Position numbers and translations under genes: made by a program. Of a DNA stretch of 64,000 bases, positions 53,255-64,000 are shown in pieces; the stretch's first letter is position 1, and each line of letters opens with the position of its first letter. The notes below the pieces were generated by a model that saw nothing but the letters and a program-made list of their open reading frames with translations, was not told the DNA's origin and did no database searches. Origin of the DNA: Brasenia schreberi (Eukaryota > Streptophyta > Magnoliopsida > Nymphaeales > Cabombaceae); contig JAYKKT010000059.1 of assembly GCA_036023115.1 (NCBI GenBank), positions 10,130,501 to 10,194,500 on the forward strand, given 5' to 3'.

Positions 53255-53900
53255 TTCTTCACGAGAGAGGTGCACCTCATGAGCCACACGTCTTCTATTT
53301 GGGAGAGTGTTCTTGTTTCACACGATGTTCATAAAAATATATTGATATGATTCTTTATTTTTTCTACTTCTTTTATTTTTTAATTTTCTTTTTATTGATT
53401 TTGTTTTTTATTCTTTCTTTTTCTTCAACAAGATGCTTAAGAATATATTGATATGCTTATGAAGTTAGCAATGCTAAAATCAGATGAAATATCGATCATC
53501 GGAGTAAAGAGATTTGATAAAAGATTCTTGCTGAAATTGAACTCGAACTCGAGGGAAGAAATGATGAAGGTTAATTTCTTCACGAGAGAGGTGCACCTCA
53601 TGAGCCACACGTCTCCTATTTGGGAGAGTGTTCTTGTTTCACGCCATGTTCATAAAAATATATTCATATGATTCTTTATTTTTTTCTACTTCTTTTATTT
53701 TTTATTTTTCTTGTTATTGATTTTGTTTTTTATTCCTTCTTTTTCTTCAACAAGATGCTTAAGAATATATTGATATGCTTACGAAGTTAACAATGCTAAA
53801 ATCAGATGAAATATAGATCATCCGAGTAAAGAGATTTGATAAAAGATTCTTGCTGAAATTGAACTCGAGGGAAGAAAATGATGAAGGTTAATTTCAGTAT
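53255..53900. repeat. 321-bp tandem duplication
   Basis: acgagagaggtgcacctcat at 53261 recurs at 53582 with about 95% identity through the whole unit. The open frame at 53453-53671 is created by the repeat and shows no domain. Confidence 0.9.
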
Positions 53901-54189
53901 TTTTAAAAAAGTAGGTGGACAGTAAAAAAAGGTGTGCATGTAGTAATCCCTCTTGTATTCTGTCTAACAAGATATACCGCAAATCATGTTTTTCTTTATT
54001 ATTTTTTATTCTCTCTCATCCATAAAAAAAACTCCGCATGCTTAAAGATTAAAGGTTTTGAGTAAAAACAAGGATCAAGGACAATGATCTCGTAAACAAT
54101 GGAGCATGAGTGAGGTAGAATTCAATGACTCGTTGGATATAAAGTTTTCAACAGGAGAGGAAGAAAAGAATACCGAATATATACCTGTG

Positions 54190-54190
<1 letters not shown>

Positions 54191-54249
<59 letters not shown>
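54191..54249. repeat. (GA)n microsatellite
   Basis: About 58 bp of GA, roughly 110 bp left of the start of the duplicated kinase segment. Confidence 0.95.
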
Positions 54250-54252
<3 letters not shown>

Positions 54253-54684
54253 CGACTGAAGAGCCGATTTCGTTGGTATCACTGACTATTCTGTACCTTG
54301 TGGTATACAGATAAATAGTATATCAACTCAGCAAGCCATGCGAGCAAAACAGAGCTAATGTTCTCTTATAGCAGAAATCATTGGACTGGATTTCTTAATG
54401 CAGAACATAAATGCATGTCGTACAGGTGACTTGTAATAGGAACGATGCAGCATATTTTAATCAAAATATGATTTTGTAGATGTGATCGGCAAGGTTGAAT
54501 CATGTTGGACCAACTTTTGAATTTCTCGAATTGGATCTGCTTAGAAGTTTTATTGGCTATTAAAATACGATCTCCATAAAGCTCCTATATTTTCTTTTCT
54601 TAGAATCCATGGGAAAACACGAGTAGTGGTTAATTTTCAGAAAAGCTGAATTAATCTATGTGGTGAGTTTTGCAAGAAGCATCT

Positions 54685-57600
54685 AAACAACAACAACAAC
54701 AACTAAGCCTTTTTCCATACTAGACGGGGTTGGCTAGATGGATTCTTAGTTTCCACAGATCTCTATCGTGTGCCATGTTAGTAGTTAACTCACAATAAGC
54801 TAGATCATTCTTTATTGTTTCTTTCCAACACTTTTGTGGTCGTCCTCGAGCTCTTTTAATACTTTCCAAATTTAATTTTTCATACCTTCTTAAAGGTTCT
54901 TCTTTTGATCCTCTTTGTATATGTTCAAACCATCTTAAACGATATTCTCTCATTTTATCCTCTATTAGTGTCACTCCTAATTTATTTCTAATAACCTCAT
55001 TATGTATACGGTATTTTCTTATATGACCACTCATCCATCTCATCTTCATTTCTGTCATAGACATCTTTTCTACATGTTGATGATTAACTGCCCAACACTC
55101 AGAACCATAAAACATGGCAGGCCTAATTGCTGCTTTATAATATTTACCATTCATCTTTAATGATATCTTCTTATCACAAAGAATACCTGATGCTCCTCTC
55201 CATTTTAACCAACCAGCATTAATTCTATACGTAACATCTCCATCAATTCTTCCATCACTCTGAAAAATTGACCCTAGGTATTTAAAACTTTCCTTTTGGG
55301 GGATGCAATGTGTGCCAATTTTAATTTTTATTTCCTCTGAGGTAACCAAATGATCAAACTTACATTTCATATATTCTGTCTTTATTCTACTAAGTCGGAG
55401 GCCTTTGCTTTCTAATGTTTCGCTCTAGAGTATATTTTCTATTAACTTTTTCCTTAGACTCCTCCACCAATACAATGTCATCTGCAAATAACATACACCA
55501 AGGTACTTCATCTTGAATATGTTTTGTTAACTCATCAATCACCATTATAAATAAATATGAACTTAAAGTTGATCATTGATGTAACCCAATATTAACTTCA
55601 AAGAAGTCTGTCATTCCTTCATGAGTCCTCACACATGTTTTTGCACCATCATACATATCTCTTATAAGGTTAATGTATGTCAATGAGATACCTCTTTTTT
55701 TCAAAGTTCTCCAAAGAACCTCCCTCGGTACTTTATCATAAGTTTTTTCTAAATCAATAAATATCATGTAAAGGTCTTTCTTTTTTGCTCTAAAATGTTT
55801 CATAAGACGTCTCAAAAGGTGAATCGCTTCAACAGTAGATCTGTTTGACATGAATCCAAATTGGTTCTCTGTTGTACTTGATACTTGTCTTAACCTACGT
55901 TAGATAATTCTTTCCCACAATTTCATAGTATGGCTCATTAACTTAATACCTCGATAATTCACATAATTTTGAATATCTCCCTTATTCTTATATATGGGTA
56001 TAAGTAAACTTGCTCTCCATTCCTCAGGTATCTTTTGGTTTTTTCATATTTTATTAAATAGTCTTGTGAGTCAAGTGATTCCTTTTTCTCCTAGTATTTT
56101 TTAAATTTCTATAGGAATATTATCTGATCCTACCAATTTACCACCCTTCATATGTTTAAGAGCCTCTTTGACTTCATTATTTTGAATACGTTGGTAGAAA
56201 TTGTGGTTTATATGCTTTTCTAATTTGGCTAACTCTCCTAAGCTAATACTAACATTTTTATTTTCATTAAAAAGCTTATAAAAATAGTTTTTCTATCTAT
56301 TTCTTATATCATCATTTGCCACTAGAATTTTTTCATCCTCGTCCTTGATGCATCTAACATAATTAAGATCTTTAGTTTTCTTATCTCTAGCCCTATCTAT
56401 CTTAAAAATATCTCTTTTACCTTCTTTTGAGTTGAGTTTTTTATATAAATCCTACCAAATTTTAGCTTTTGCTTCACTCACGGCTTTTTTCGCTTCCTTT
56501 TTTGCTTTCTTATAAGCCTCTAAAGTTTCACTAGTTTTCTTAGCATGATGTACTTTGTAACATGCCTTCTTTGCCTTGATTTTATTTTGCACTACTCTAC
56601 TCCACTACCAAGCTTCTTTTTGTGCCGGTACACCTCCCTTAGATACACTTAACACATCTTTCGCCACTTTCCTAATATGTATAGCCATATTGTTCCACAT
56701 AACACAGGGTGTACCAACATAATTCCAAACATCTCCTTGAAGGACTTTCTGTTTAAATATATCTTCTTTCTCGCTTTTGAGGTTCCACCATTTAGTTCGA
56801 ATAGCTCGATGCACTCTTTTATTCTTTGTCCATTTTTTTTATTTGTAAATCCATAACTAAAAGTCGATGTTGGGTGGTTAAGCTTTCTCCTGAAATTATC
56901 TTGCAATCTTTACAACATACTTTATCTTTTTTTCTACAAATAAAGTAATCAATTTGTGTTTGTGATAAGCCACTCTTATAAGTAATTAAATGTTCATCTT
57001 GTTTTTTGAAGATTGTATTGACTATAAAGAGATCAAATGCCATAGCAAAAATTAAAATCTCCCTATCTTCCTCATTTATATCTCCAAAACCAAAGTTTCC
57101 ATGAATATCTTGATATCCTAATGCCTCTTTACCAACATGTTCATTTAAGTCTCCTCCTAAATAAATCATCTCCCTTTGTAGAATCTTTTGAATCACCTTA
57201 TCTAACTCTTCCCAAAAAGCTGTCTTTATATTATCTTCTAATCATACTTGGGGTGCGTAAGTACAAACTATATTTAAAACCTCTGCTCCTAACACTAATT
57301 TCAACGTTATGATTCGGTCACCATATCATTGTATGTCTACTACACTATCCTTTAAATATTTATTTATGATAATACCAACTCTGTTTTGAGCCTTTTCTTT
57401 ACTTGAGTACCATAATTTAAAACTTCTATCCTCTATCTCCTTTGCTTTTTCTCCAACTCATTTTGTCTCTTGTAAACATAGAATATGAATCTTTCTCCAA
57501 ATCATAGTATCTACCACCTCCATTAGCTTATCAGATAATGTTCCGATATTCCAAGAACCAATACGAATCTTATTATCTAGGGCTGGCTTCCTTACCCCTG

Positions 57601-57958
57601 CATCCGTCCATATTCAAAATGCAGGAACCCTCTCCGAAAATTATTCACTACATTCGGGCGGCAATGTAGCGGGACTAATTTCTTTACCCATACCTGTCCA
57701 TAATTTGGGAACCCTCTCTGTAATTGATTCACTATATTCGGGCGAAAATGTAGTACCCCTTGCTTACTTATTACTGTATTCGGGCTCTGTAACACGTCGC
57801 TAGGCAGAGATGCCCCAAAGCAATGCTCATAATTTTTGTAATCCATGTTATAAAATCCGACGAAGTTTTACGTTGATTGTCAGAAGCCTAACACAACCCT
57901 CCTCCTTTATCCGGGCTTGGGATCGGCAATGCAAGGGTGATTCCTTACATGGGTGGAG
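54685..57958 (-). mobile_element. Full-length RTE-clade LINE, 3,274 bp
   Basis: Flanked by the perfect 15-bp duplication ttgcaagaagcatct (54670-54684, 57959-57973); the empty site survives in the parent kinase gene at 44322-44336. In its own sense: 5' UTR with two ~93-bp repeats, a frame starting MDYKNYEHCFGAS (57846), AP endonuclease (IRIGSWNI, CLQETKW, GGDLNEHVGKEALGYQD, QTQIDYF), reverse transcriptase ([46 protein letters not shown]), the C-terminal block (55370-54720, 216 codons open) and a 3' UTR ending in TTG repeats. Frameshifts and stops break the reading frame at several places, so it is inactive. There is no second ORF, as typical for RTE. Confidence 0.95.
57616..57765 (-). repeat. 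Tandem repeats in the RTE 5' UTR
   Basis: ggaaccctctc...gattcactacattcgggcg occurs at about 57619 and 57711, period about 92 bp. The same pair is in the RTE at the left edge (about 1212 and 1290). Repeated 5' UTR units can act as promoter modules; that role is inferred. Confidence 0.7.
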
Positions 57959-58988
57959 TTGCAAGAAGCATCTCATATGATTGTATTTCAGGTCGTTTGT
58001 ATACGGAAATGACCTTACCAAATATATTCTCTATACATACTCATGTATCTATATTATGTGTATGTATCTATGTACAAGCATGTATGTATCATTAGGTTGT
58101 AGTCCATAATATGAGAGAATTGATTTTAAACATTACGATTAATTTATATATCCTTTATTAACTCTTCCATTTCCTCTTTCGTGCCAATTATAATATGACA
58201 GTCCAAGAACTTGTGTGAGTTCAATGTCTTGATTGACACTTCACTATGAAACTGATAGGTGGTCTAGGAAGTGGAAAAGGCACCCAATGTCCAAAGATTG
58301 TTGAAGAATTTGCACATCAAAGTGCTCGGGAGCTACTGCGGAGAGAAATTTCTTCTGATTCTGTAGATGGGTATGTAATTTATTTTGACCACTTATGGAT
58401 TTGCATTGTCTTCATCATTCTAGATTGGAAACTTTATCAGTTTCTTTCCCTTTTGTGTTTCTCTCCTTTCCAGAGAAATGATCCGTAGTATAATTAAGGA
58501 AGGATAGATTGCTCCATCAGAACTCACTATATCTTTGTTGAAAAGAGAGATTGAAGCAAATGCGAATGGTAGATTCCTGTTGATGGCTTTCCTCTAAATA
58601 ATGAAAATAATGTTACTTTTGAGCACATTGTGAGCTTCTCTTTTGATCCTTTTACAAGAGTCCAATGAGCTGTGACTATTTCCTTTTAAGACAGAAGAAA
58701 ACATCAAAATGTCAGAGTATCATTATGACAAAAATACTTTTTCTATAATTAAGCGTAATCCAACTTGAAGTCATATATTATATCACTAGGCCTATTTTGG
58801 ATATGATGGCTATGCAATACGATATATCAGGCATAACTTTCTTTTGTTACCATCATGTGTCCCAACCTGGAGTCGCTGACATTCATGTATTGATCTTGTG
58901 GCCTTATTGAACAACATTTTGAAAATATTACGGATAATATGGAAGCTCTTGATTCACAAGGATTTTTGTATATGGTGGTTCATCTTAT

Positions 58989-59334
58989 TGTAACGTAAAA
59001 TGACCATTCTCTACTGTAAAATCCGAGGAAAAACATTACACGTACAAACATATATAAGATTAAAAAACATACATGTTACAAAAAGAAGAAAAACAACTTG
59101 TAACGGAAAGCCCACACGAGTAAACTGAGAAGATGAAGCCTTGATCACTCTCTATAAATACACAAGAGAGAACGATCAAAACAAGCAAGAAAAATAGAAA
59201 AATCTTTCCCTATGAGAAACCAAGAATACATTCCACTTATTCTCTCTCCTCTTCTTGTTTTTTCTCTACTGATCTCTCATACTCCTGTTGCAAACTTTAG
59301 CGTTCACACAATTATCAATGCCGATCTCGACTCA
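58989..59334 (+). repeat. 5' LTR of copia element 2
   Basis: 346 bp starting tgtaacg, exactly where the kinase copy loses similarity to its parent (after cttat, 58984-58988), and ending ...gactca just before a primer-binding site. TG...CA ends. The matching 3' LTR must lie beyond the right edge. Confidence 0.8.
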
Positions 59335-59338
59335 AAAT

Positions 59339-59351
59339 TGGTATCATAGTA
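59339..59351 (+). promoter_or_regulatory. Primer-binding site of copia element 2
   Basis: tggtatcatagta matches the initiator Met tRNA site tggtatcagagc apart from the ninth base and the final base. Confidence 0.75.
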
Positions 59352-59404
59352 GAGACTTGCATAGAAGAGCAACCCAATTAACAAAAAAAATACACAAAGA
59401 GGCA

Positions 59405-59660
59405 AGACAAGGCAGAGCCAACAAACCCTCCTAGAGGCAAAACAAGGCAAAGACAACAAGCCCTACCAGAGACAAGATAAGTCGAATCATAACATAAAAC
59501 CCTACTAGAGGCATAGCAGAACAGAAAGCCCTCCTAGAGGCAAGACAAGACAAAGCAAAATATAAAGGTCTTCTAGAGGTAAGACAAGGCAGAGCGAAAC
59601 AGAAAACCTTATTAGAGGCAAGACAATGCGGAGGCAGAGGCAATACAACGCAGAGTGGTA
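59405..59660 (+). repeat. Leader tandem repeats of copia element 2
   Basis: Imperfect units of about 30-75 bp starting ctagaggcaagacaaggcag recur near 59430, 59505, 59534, 59573 and 59612. Not similar to the leader repeats of element 1. Confidence 0.65.
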
Positions 59661-60206
59661 GGAGGCAGAGCAGCAAGAGGTGGAAAGGCAAGAGGTGACT
59701 CAAAACCAGAGCCCTCTCTCTATCACACCCTCTCTTCTCCCTTCTCCCCTTGTACTCACTCTCTTCCCGTTGCCTCTCTCCTTCTCTCTCCCCCGTCTTT
59801 CTCTCTATTTTCTCTCTCCCTCTTCTAAAAACAAATAAAAACCACTCATCGGTTTTTTCAAAACAATGATTGAAAAACTGTGGGCACCAAAATTGCTCAT
59901 GATTTCCTAGAAACTACCTTGGGGAACATGCTTAAAAGACTATTTTGCCCTTGGCATGTTTTAAAATTTTAAATATGCCACTAGACAAAATTACAAAAAA
60001 TTTTAGATATTTTTAAATAAAAAGATAGTTTTGCTTTTGACGGTTGAAAAGACAAAATTATCCTCTAACAATTTTTTAAAATTATGAAATACTAGACTGT
60101 TAAAGTATGAAGTTTCCTGCTTTCGGTTAAAAATTCATAGTTTTGCCACTATGCAAAAAGACAGTATTTTCTCTATTTTTTAAGAAAATTAAAAAACAAT
60201 TTAAGG

Positions 60207-61311
60207 CAGTGTTGTCTGACGCATATCACTGGGCTCCACAATACGGGCGTATCGTATCGTATCGTATTTTAATATTAAAATAATACAAAATTGTTTAAAA
60301 AATCAAGAAAATTAGTAAAAATCCAAAAAAATCTAGAAAAATCTGATAATTGCTTTAAATTCATATAATGCAAAGTTTAGCATAGATTGAACATTCAACA
60401 TTGAATAATTGCATCCAAAATTATATATTTTGAAGCAAAAAATGAAATACATTTACATTTTACATATTGTAAATTTGTATCAGGATCATTAACTAAATAA
60501 TCTTCATCTTTTACTTGATAAAGATTCAAAGTTTCTCATCACCTTCTACTTTAAAATGAAAATCTTCATCTCCTTCGTGATGTTGTTGCACTTCAAATTA
60601 ATTCATGCAATATCTTCTTCGGTTAGGAGTGCATTTTCTTCGTTATCTTCCATAATCCACTCATCTAATATATCAAAATTAACAAACTGCTATCTTTGTA
60701 CATGTAGTTGTCATATTTGCTAATTTTCATATGTGAGCAAAACAATGAGCTCAATTTCTTTGATTATTGACTTTATGACACCTCAGTGATGTGATATTAT
60801 TACTTGATGATATCCCTTTTTCTCTTACTAGAGACTAGCTTTTTAACTAATGCTTGAGCTTCATTTCTCACTTCACAGACTGAGTTAAGCCTCACACACG
60901 TTGATCATGTAAGGTGAACCCTAAAATAGTGAAGTTGTGAAATGCCCACTCAATGAAATGAGACAACCAAATGTTTTTAATTGTTTGTGATCTCATGAAA
61001 TTAGAAACTGCTAGCAGAAATATACATAAAAGTTGGCAACAGAAAGAGAAATGATTTTGTCACAATTTTTATTTGTTCATAAATTAGTTTTATTCAATAA
61101 ATAAAATTATAAACCCAAATTACAAGCATAAGAAAGTGAAGAGAGGCCAGAAACCTGCAAAAAAAATTGGAAAAAAAAATTTTGAAAAAAAAAATTTGAA
61201 AAAAAATTTTGAATTTTTTTTTTGAGCATATCGCCCGTATCGTGGCTTCCCACGATACGATACATATCGCACTGTATCATATGTATGATACGTGCGATAC
61301 AGATAACACTG
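60207..61311 (-). mobile_element. Non-autonomous hAT element, 1,105 bp, nested in copia 2
   Basis: Same family as 31667-32763, in inverse orientation, with CAGTG ends (cagtgttgtctgacgc left; cgatacagataacactg right) and tatcgtatcg subterminal repeats. Flanking 8-bp words atttaagg and gtttaaag match at 6 of 8 positions, so the target duplication has drifted. Confidence 0.85.
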
Positions 61312-61639
61312 GTTTAAAGGTATAATTATGAGTTTACCCTCAATCAATCATTTTAGAAAAAAACAAGGTGCCTTTTCACTATTCTACCCGAATCTTTTTG
61401 AAAAATTTCAAAATAGAACTGAAAGGTAAAATTCTTAGTTTGCCCCTAAGGTTTCCTAGAAATTATAGTGGCACAAAATAAAGGAAAAAATTACTATTTT
61501 GTTCCTTGACTGATTTTGAAATAAACATAATCAAATTAAGACATAAATTTTTTATAGTTGTTGCAAACTGGTACAGTTTATTAACACGTGGTTAGTTATT
61601 TTTTCTTATACCATCCTATTGTTATTTTTTGCCAAACAA

Positions 61640-63927
61640 ATTAAAATGAGCTCTAGAATTTTTGTATCAGAGTTGACAAAAAAAAAAAGTTGAATGATCT
61701 AAACTTTCGGTGTGAAAAAGATGTATCCCTTTAACACTTACTCGAGGGTGTAAACTATGTTTTAAAAGATACAGTTCCAACACCTACTCCAAATGCATCA
61801 TAAGAATAAAATGATGCATACAAAACTTATCTTAGAGATGGTACTATAACGAAAACTATACTGTTAATCTATATGGAGGATGACCTAATTCGGGTATTTA
61901 AAGAATACGAGATTGCAAAAGAGCTATTTAATTCAATAATAGCTAAATATGATACTACAACTAAACTATATATTATGTTACTACTATAAAAATAAAACTC
62001 CTACAAAATGAAAGAATGACATAGTGTAGTAGAATATGTGAACCAATTATTGGTAATGACAAGGGATCTAGCTGTAACAAAGCCGGTCATCCTCGAGGCT
62101 ATGCAAATATCAACTATCCTATAGTCTTCCCCCATCATGGAATATGGTTATTACAACTTTAAGATTAGGAGGTAAAACAAACCTTTTAGAATTACCCCTC
62201 AAACTAACAATTGAACAAGAGCACATGAATAGAATAAGAAGGATAAGTTGCTAGTAGTTCAATAAGAGAATGAAATAAGCTATAGACCAAACCAGAAAAA
62301 GAATAAATCAAATAAAAGGTTTTCCAAGAATAATATGAAAGTTGCTAGCAACAAACCACTTTTCAAGGCAAGTGCTTCAACTGTGGGAAGATGGGGCACT
62401 ATAAGAGACATTAGTGCAATAAGAAAAATGATGGTGAAAACACCTAACAATACTATCAATCAAGAAGGATGACATAATCTGCATGATTTCAGAATGTCTC
62501 TACATTGATTGCCCAATATCTTGTTGGTCAATTTACTCAGAAGTAACAAGACATATCTCAAAGAGCAAAGAAGGGGCCATAGACCTAAAGGAATACAAAC
62601 TCGGGAAACATTGGGTGTTTATGAAAAATAACACCTTTTCAGATGTCCTTTGAGCGCGATCCTTTAGGATTTATATGCAAGGCATACCAGTGGTTCTAAC
62701 TGATGTACTAATTATGTCAAATATAAGAAGCAATTTGATCTTAGTCCCTATCTTACTTAAGAAAGGTTTTGAAGTCAGGTTTGTCTCCAGCAAAGTAACC
62801 ATAGGGAAACATGAAAGGACAATCTTCTCAGGATTGTTTGATGATGAACATGGATTATTCAAATTAAATGAAAGAGAAGGATTTTTTTGCTTATATCTGT
62901 TATGCCTTTAATATTGATGTGAATGTGTGGTATAAACGCCTAGGGCATATAAGTGTGAAAAAGTTGAGGAAATTATCTGACTTTGACTTATTGACAGTTT
63001 TTCAGGAAAACACTTTTAGTAAATGTGAAACCTATATACAAGAAAAAATGATAAGGAAAACATTTTTTAAGGATATAAGAAGGGCAACGATCCTGTTAGA
63101 AATCATTCATACTAATCTATGTGGACCTTTTAGGGTAAGAACTAATCGTGGGAAGGCATATTTTATAACCTTTATTGATGATTACTTAAGATATACATAT
63201 CTATATCTTTTGACACATAAATTTGAGGCACATAAATTATTCAAAGAATATAAGCTGGAAGTTGACAATCAAGTAGAACATACAATCAAAGTCTTTAGAT
63301 CAGATAGAGGTGGTGAGTACACCTATGCAAAAAATTTAGAATTCTGTAAAGACTTTGGTATTTTAAAACAAATACAATGCATAGAATATCTCAGCATAAT
63401 GGTGACTCTACTAAACATGACAAGGTCAATATTAATAGATACCTTTCTAATATTTTGGAGAGAAGCAGTAAGTACAACAAGTATATATACTCAATAGAGT
63501 ACCGTGTAAAACTATATTCACTACACTATATGAGATATGGTTTGAAAAAAAATCCAACCTAGGCCATCTCAAGATGTGGGAATCTATCGCTCATGTGAAG
63601 ATCCTTGATCAATCTAGAGATAAGTTAGATAGCAGGTACTTGAGATGCATATTTATCGGATATCCTAAAGGCTCAAAGGGATATCGATTTTATCATATGG
63701 ACCATGGACTGATAGAGAGCATAGATGTTGAATTCTTAGAAGATACTAAGAATGACATGTTTATACCTTTCCTGGTACTAAACTTTGAGGATACTAAGCT
63801 TCCTGATACCTTTTTCTCTTTTTATACCTTTCCCTTTTTACCAGTTTTCCTCAAAGATGATCATGAAAAAATCTCTTTTATCTTAGCTTCAATTCGATCT
63901 GCCATGTTTATATCCTGCAAAAAATAG
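61640..63927 (+). pseudogene. copia 2 gag-pol remnant
   Basis: gag with YMEDDLIRVFKEYEIAKELF (about 61870) and a CCHC zinc knuckle, CFNCGKMGHYKRH with its last Cys after a stop (62387-62430). Protease region VPILLKKGFEVRF (about 62745). GAG-pre-integrase VWYKRLGHISVKKLRKLSDF (62920). Integrase TFIDDYLRYTYLYLL, KVFRSDRGGEYTYAKN (63170-63340) and SRYLRCIFIGYPKGSKGY (63630-63690). Stops and frameshifts throughout; reverse transcriptase is not reached before the window ends. Confidence 0.87.
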
Positions 63928-64000
63928 AGTGGCTGAGGGTTATTTGTGTTTATAACTATAATACCATGGACAAAGTGAAAGTTTTTGAAGCACATACTGA

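Larger units (their letters stand above)
54357..58988 (+). pseudogene. Partial duplicate of the UMP-CMP kinase gene (intron 3 to intron 5)
   Basis: Excluding a nested LINE (54685-57958), this matches 43726-45410: intron 3, exon 4 (58259-58370), intron 4, exon 5 (58474-58629) and part of intron 5, same orientation, about 85-90% alike by eye. Exon 4 keeps GSGKGTQC but has Pro to Leu in the P-loop and lost codons after it. Exon 5 has a TAG in place of a Lys codon (58507-58509), a frame change in the IDGFP region and an Arg to stop change. The copy begins abruptly inside intron 3 (no exons 1-3) and is cut at 58988 by a copia LTR. A non-functional segmental copy about 14 kb from its parent; introns are present, so it is not a retrocopy. 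Confidence 0.93.
58989..64000 (+). mobile_element. Ty1/copia LTR retrotransposon 2, runs off the right edge
   Basis: LTR (58989-59334), primer-binding site, repeat-rich leader (59400-59660), CT-rich tract (59710-59820), a nested hAT copy (60207-61311), degenerate gag (61650-62450), protease region (about 62520-62860), GAG-pre-integrase and integrase (62868-63700). Inserted in the duplicated kinase intron 5. Same family as copia element 1: with the hAT removed, the leader lines up with 6190-6260. Confidence 0.88.

Noticed and set aside
58246..58488. Second functional UMP-CMP kinase gene
   Set aside because: P-loop Pro changed to Leu, codons lost, in-frame TAG and frame change in exon 5, no exons 1-3.

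Overview
The window is nuclear DNA of a flowering plant. It carries two spliced plant housekeeping genes with long introns, a plant-type PPR gene and an M-type MADS-box gene (both broken), and a dense population of plant RTE LINEs, SINE-like derivatives, Ty1/copia elements and hAT transposons. Introns up to 10.9 kb suggest a lineage with large, transposon-rich introns; the species cannot be fixed from the sequence.

Layout. 1-1516: 5' part of a minus-strand RTE LINE. 5000-8320: a deleted copia element. 8678-9293: a 103-bp tandem duplication and a GGTTC-rich element. 10059-12497: a PPR pseudogene (+). 13650-33095: the complete 20S proteasome beta-3 gene (PBC, minus strand, 7 coding exons, 204 aa). 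Its introns hold at least six RTE or SINE insertions, a hAT element with an RTE nested inside it, and a second, short hAT copy. 33100-39400: gene-poor DNA with GGTTC-rich repeats, tRNA-like SINE heads and microsatellites. 39809-46787: a complete UMP-CMP kinase gene (+, 8 coding exons, 241 aa, probably organelle-targeted). 49611-50741: a broken M-type MADS-box gene (minus) with three 90-bp coding repeats. 53255-53900: a 321-bp tandem duplication. 54357-58988: a degenerate partial duplicate of the kinase gene, split by a full-length 3.27-kb RTE and cut off by a copia element that runs off the right edge; that copia element itself contains a 1.1-kb hAT copy.

The two intact genes act in unrelated core processes (protein degradation and pyrimidine nucleotide phosphorylation) and have no visible functional link. 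I reconstructed them by joining exons at GT/AG sites with consistent phase; both give uninterrupted proteins of family length.

The most informative part is the transposon record. The kinase gene and its partial copy preserve each other's empty insertion sites. This defines the exact ends and target-site duplications of a 3,274-bp RTE and a 206-bp SINE-like element, and shows that the short element consists of the two ends of the RTE. Two other insertions have their 5' part inverted between matching target-site duplications, the signature of twin priming.
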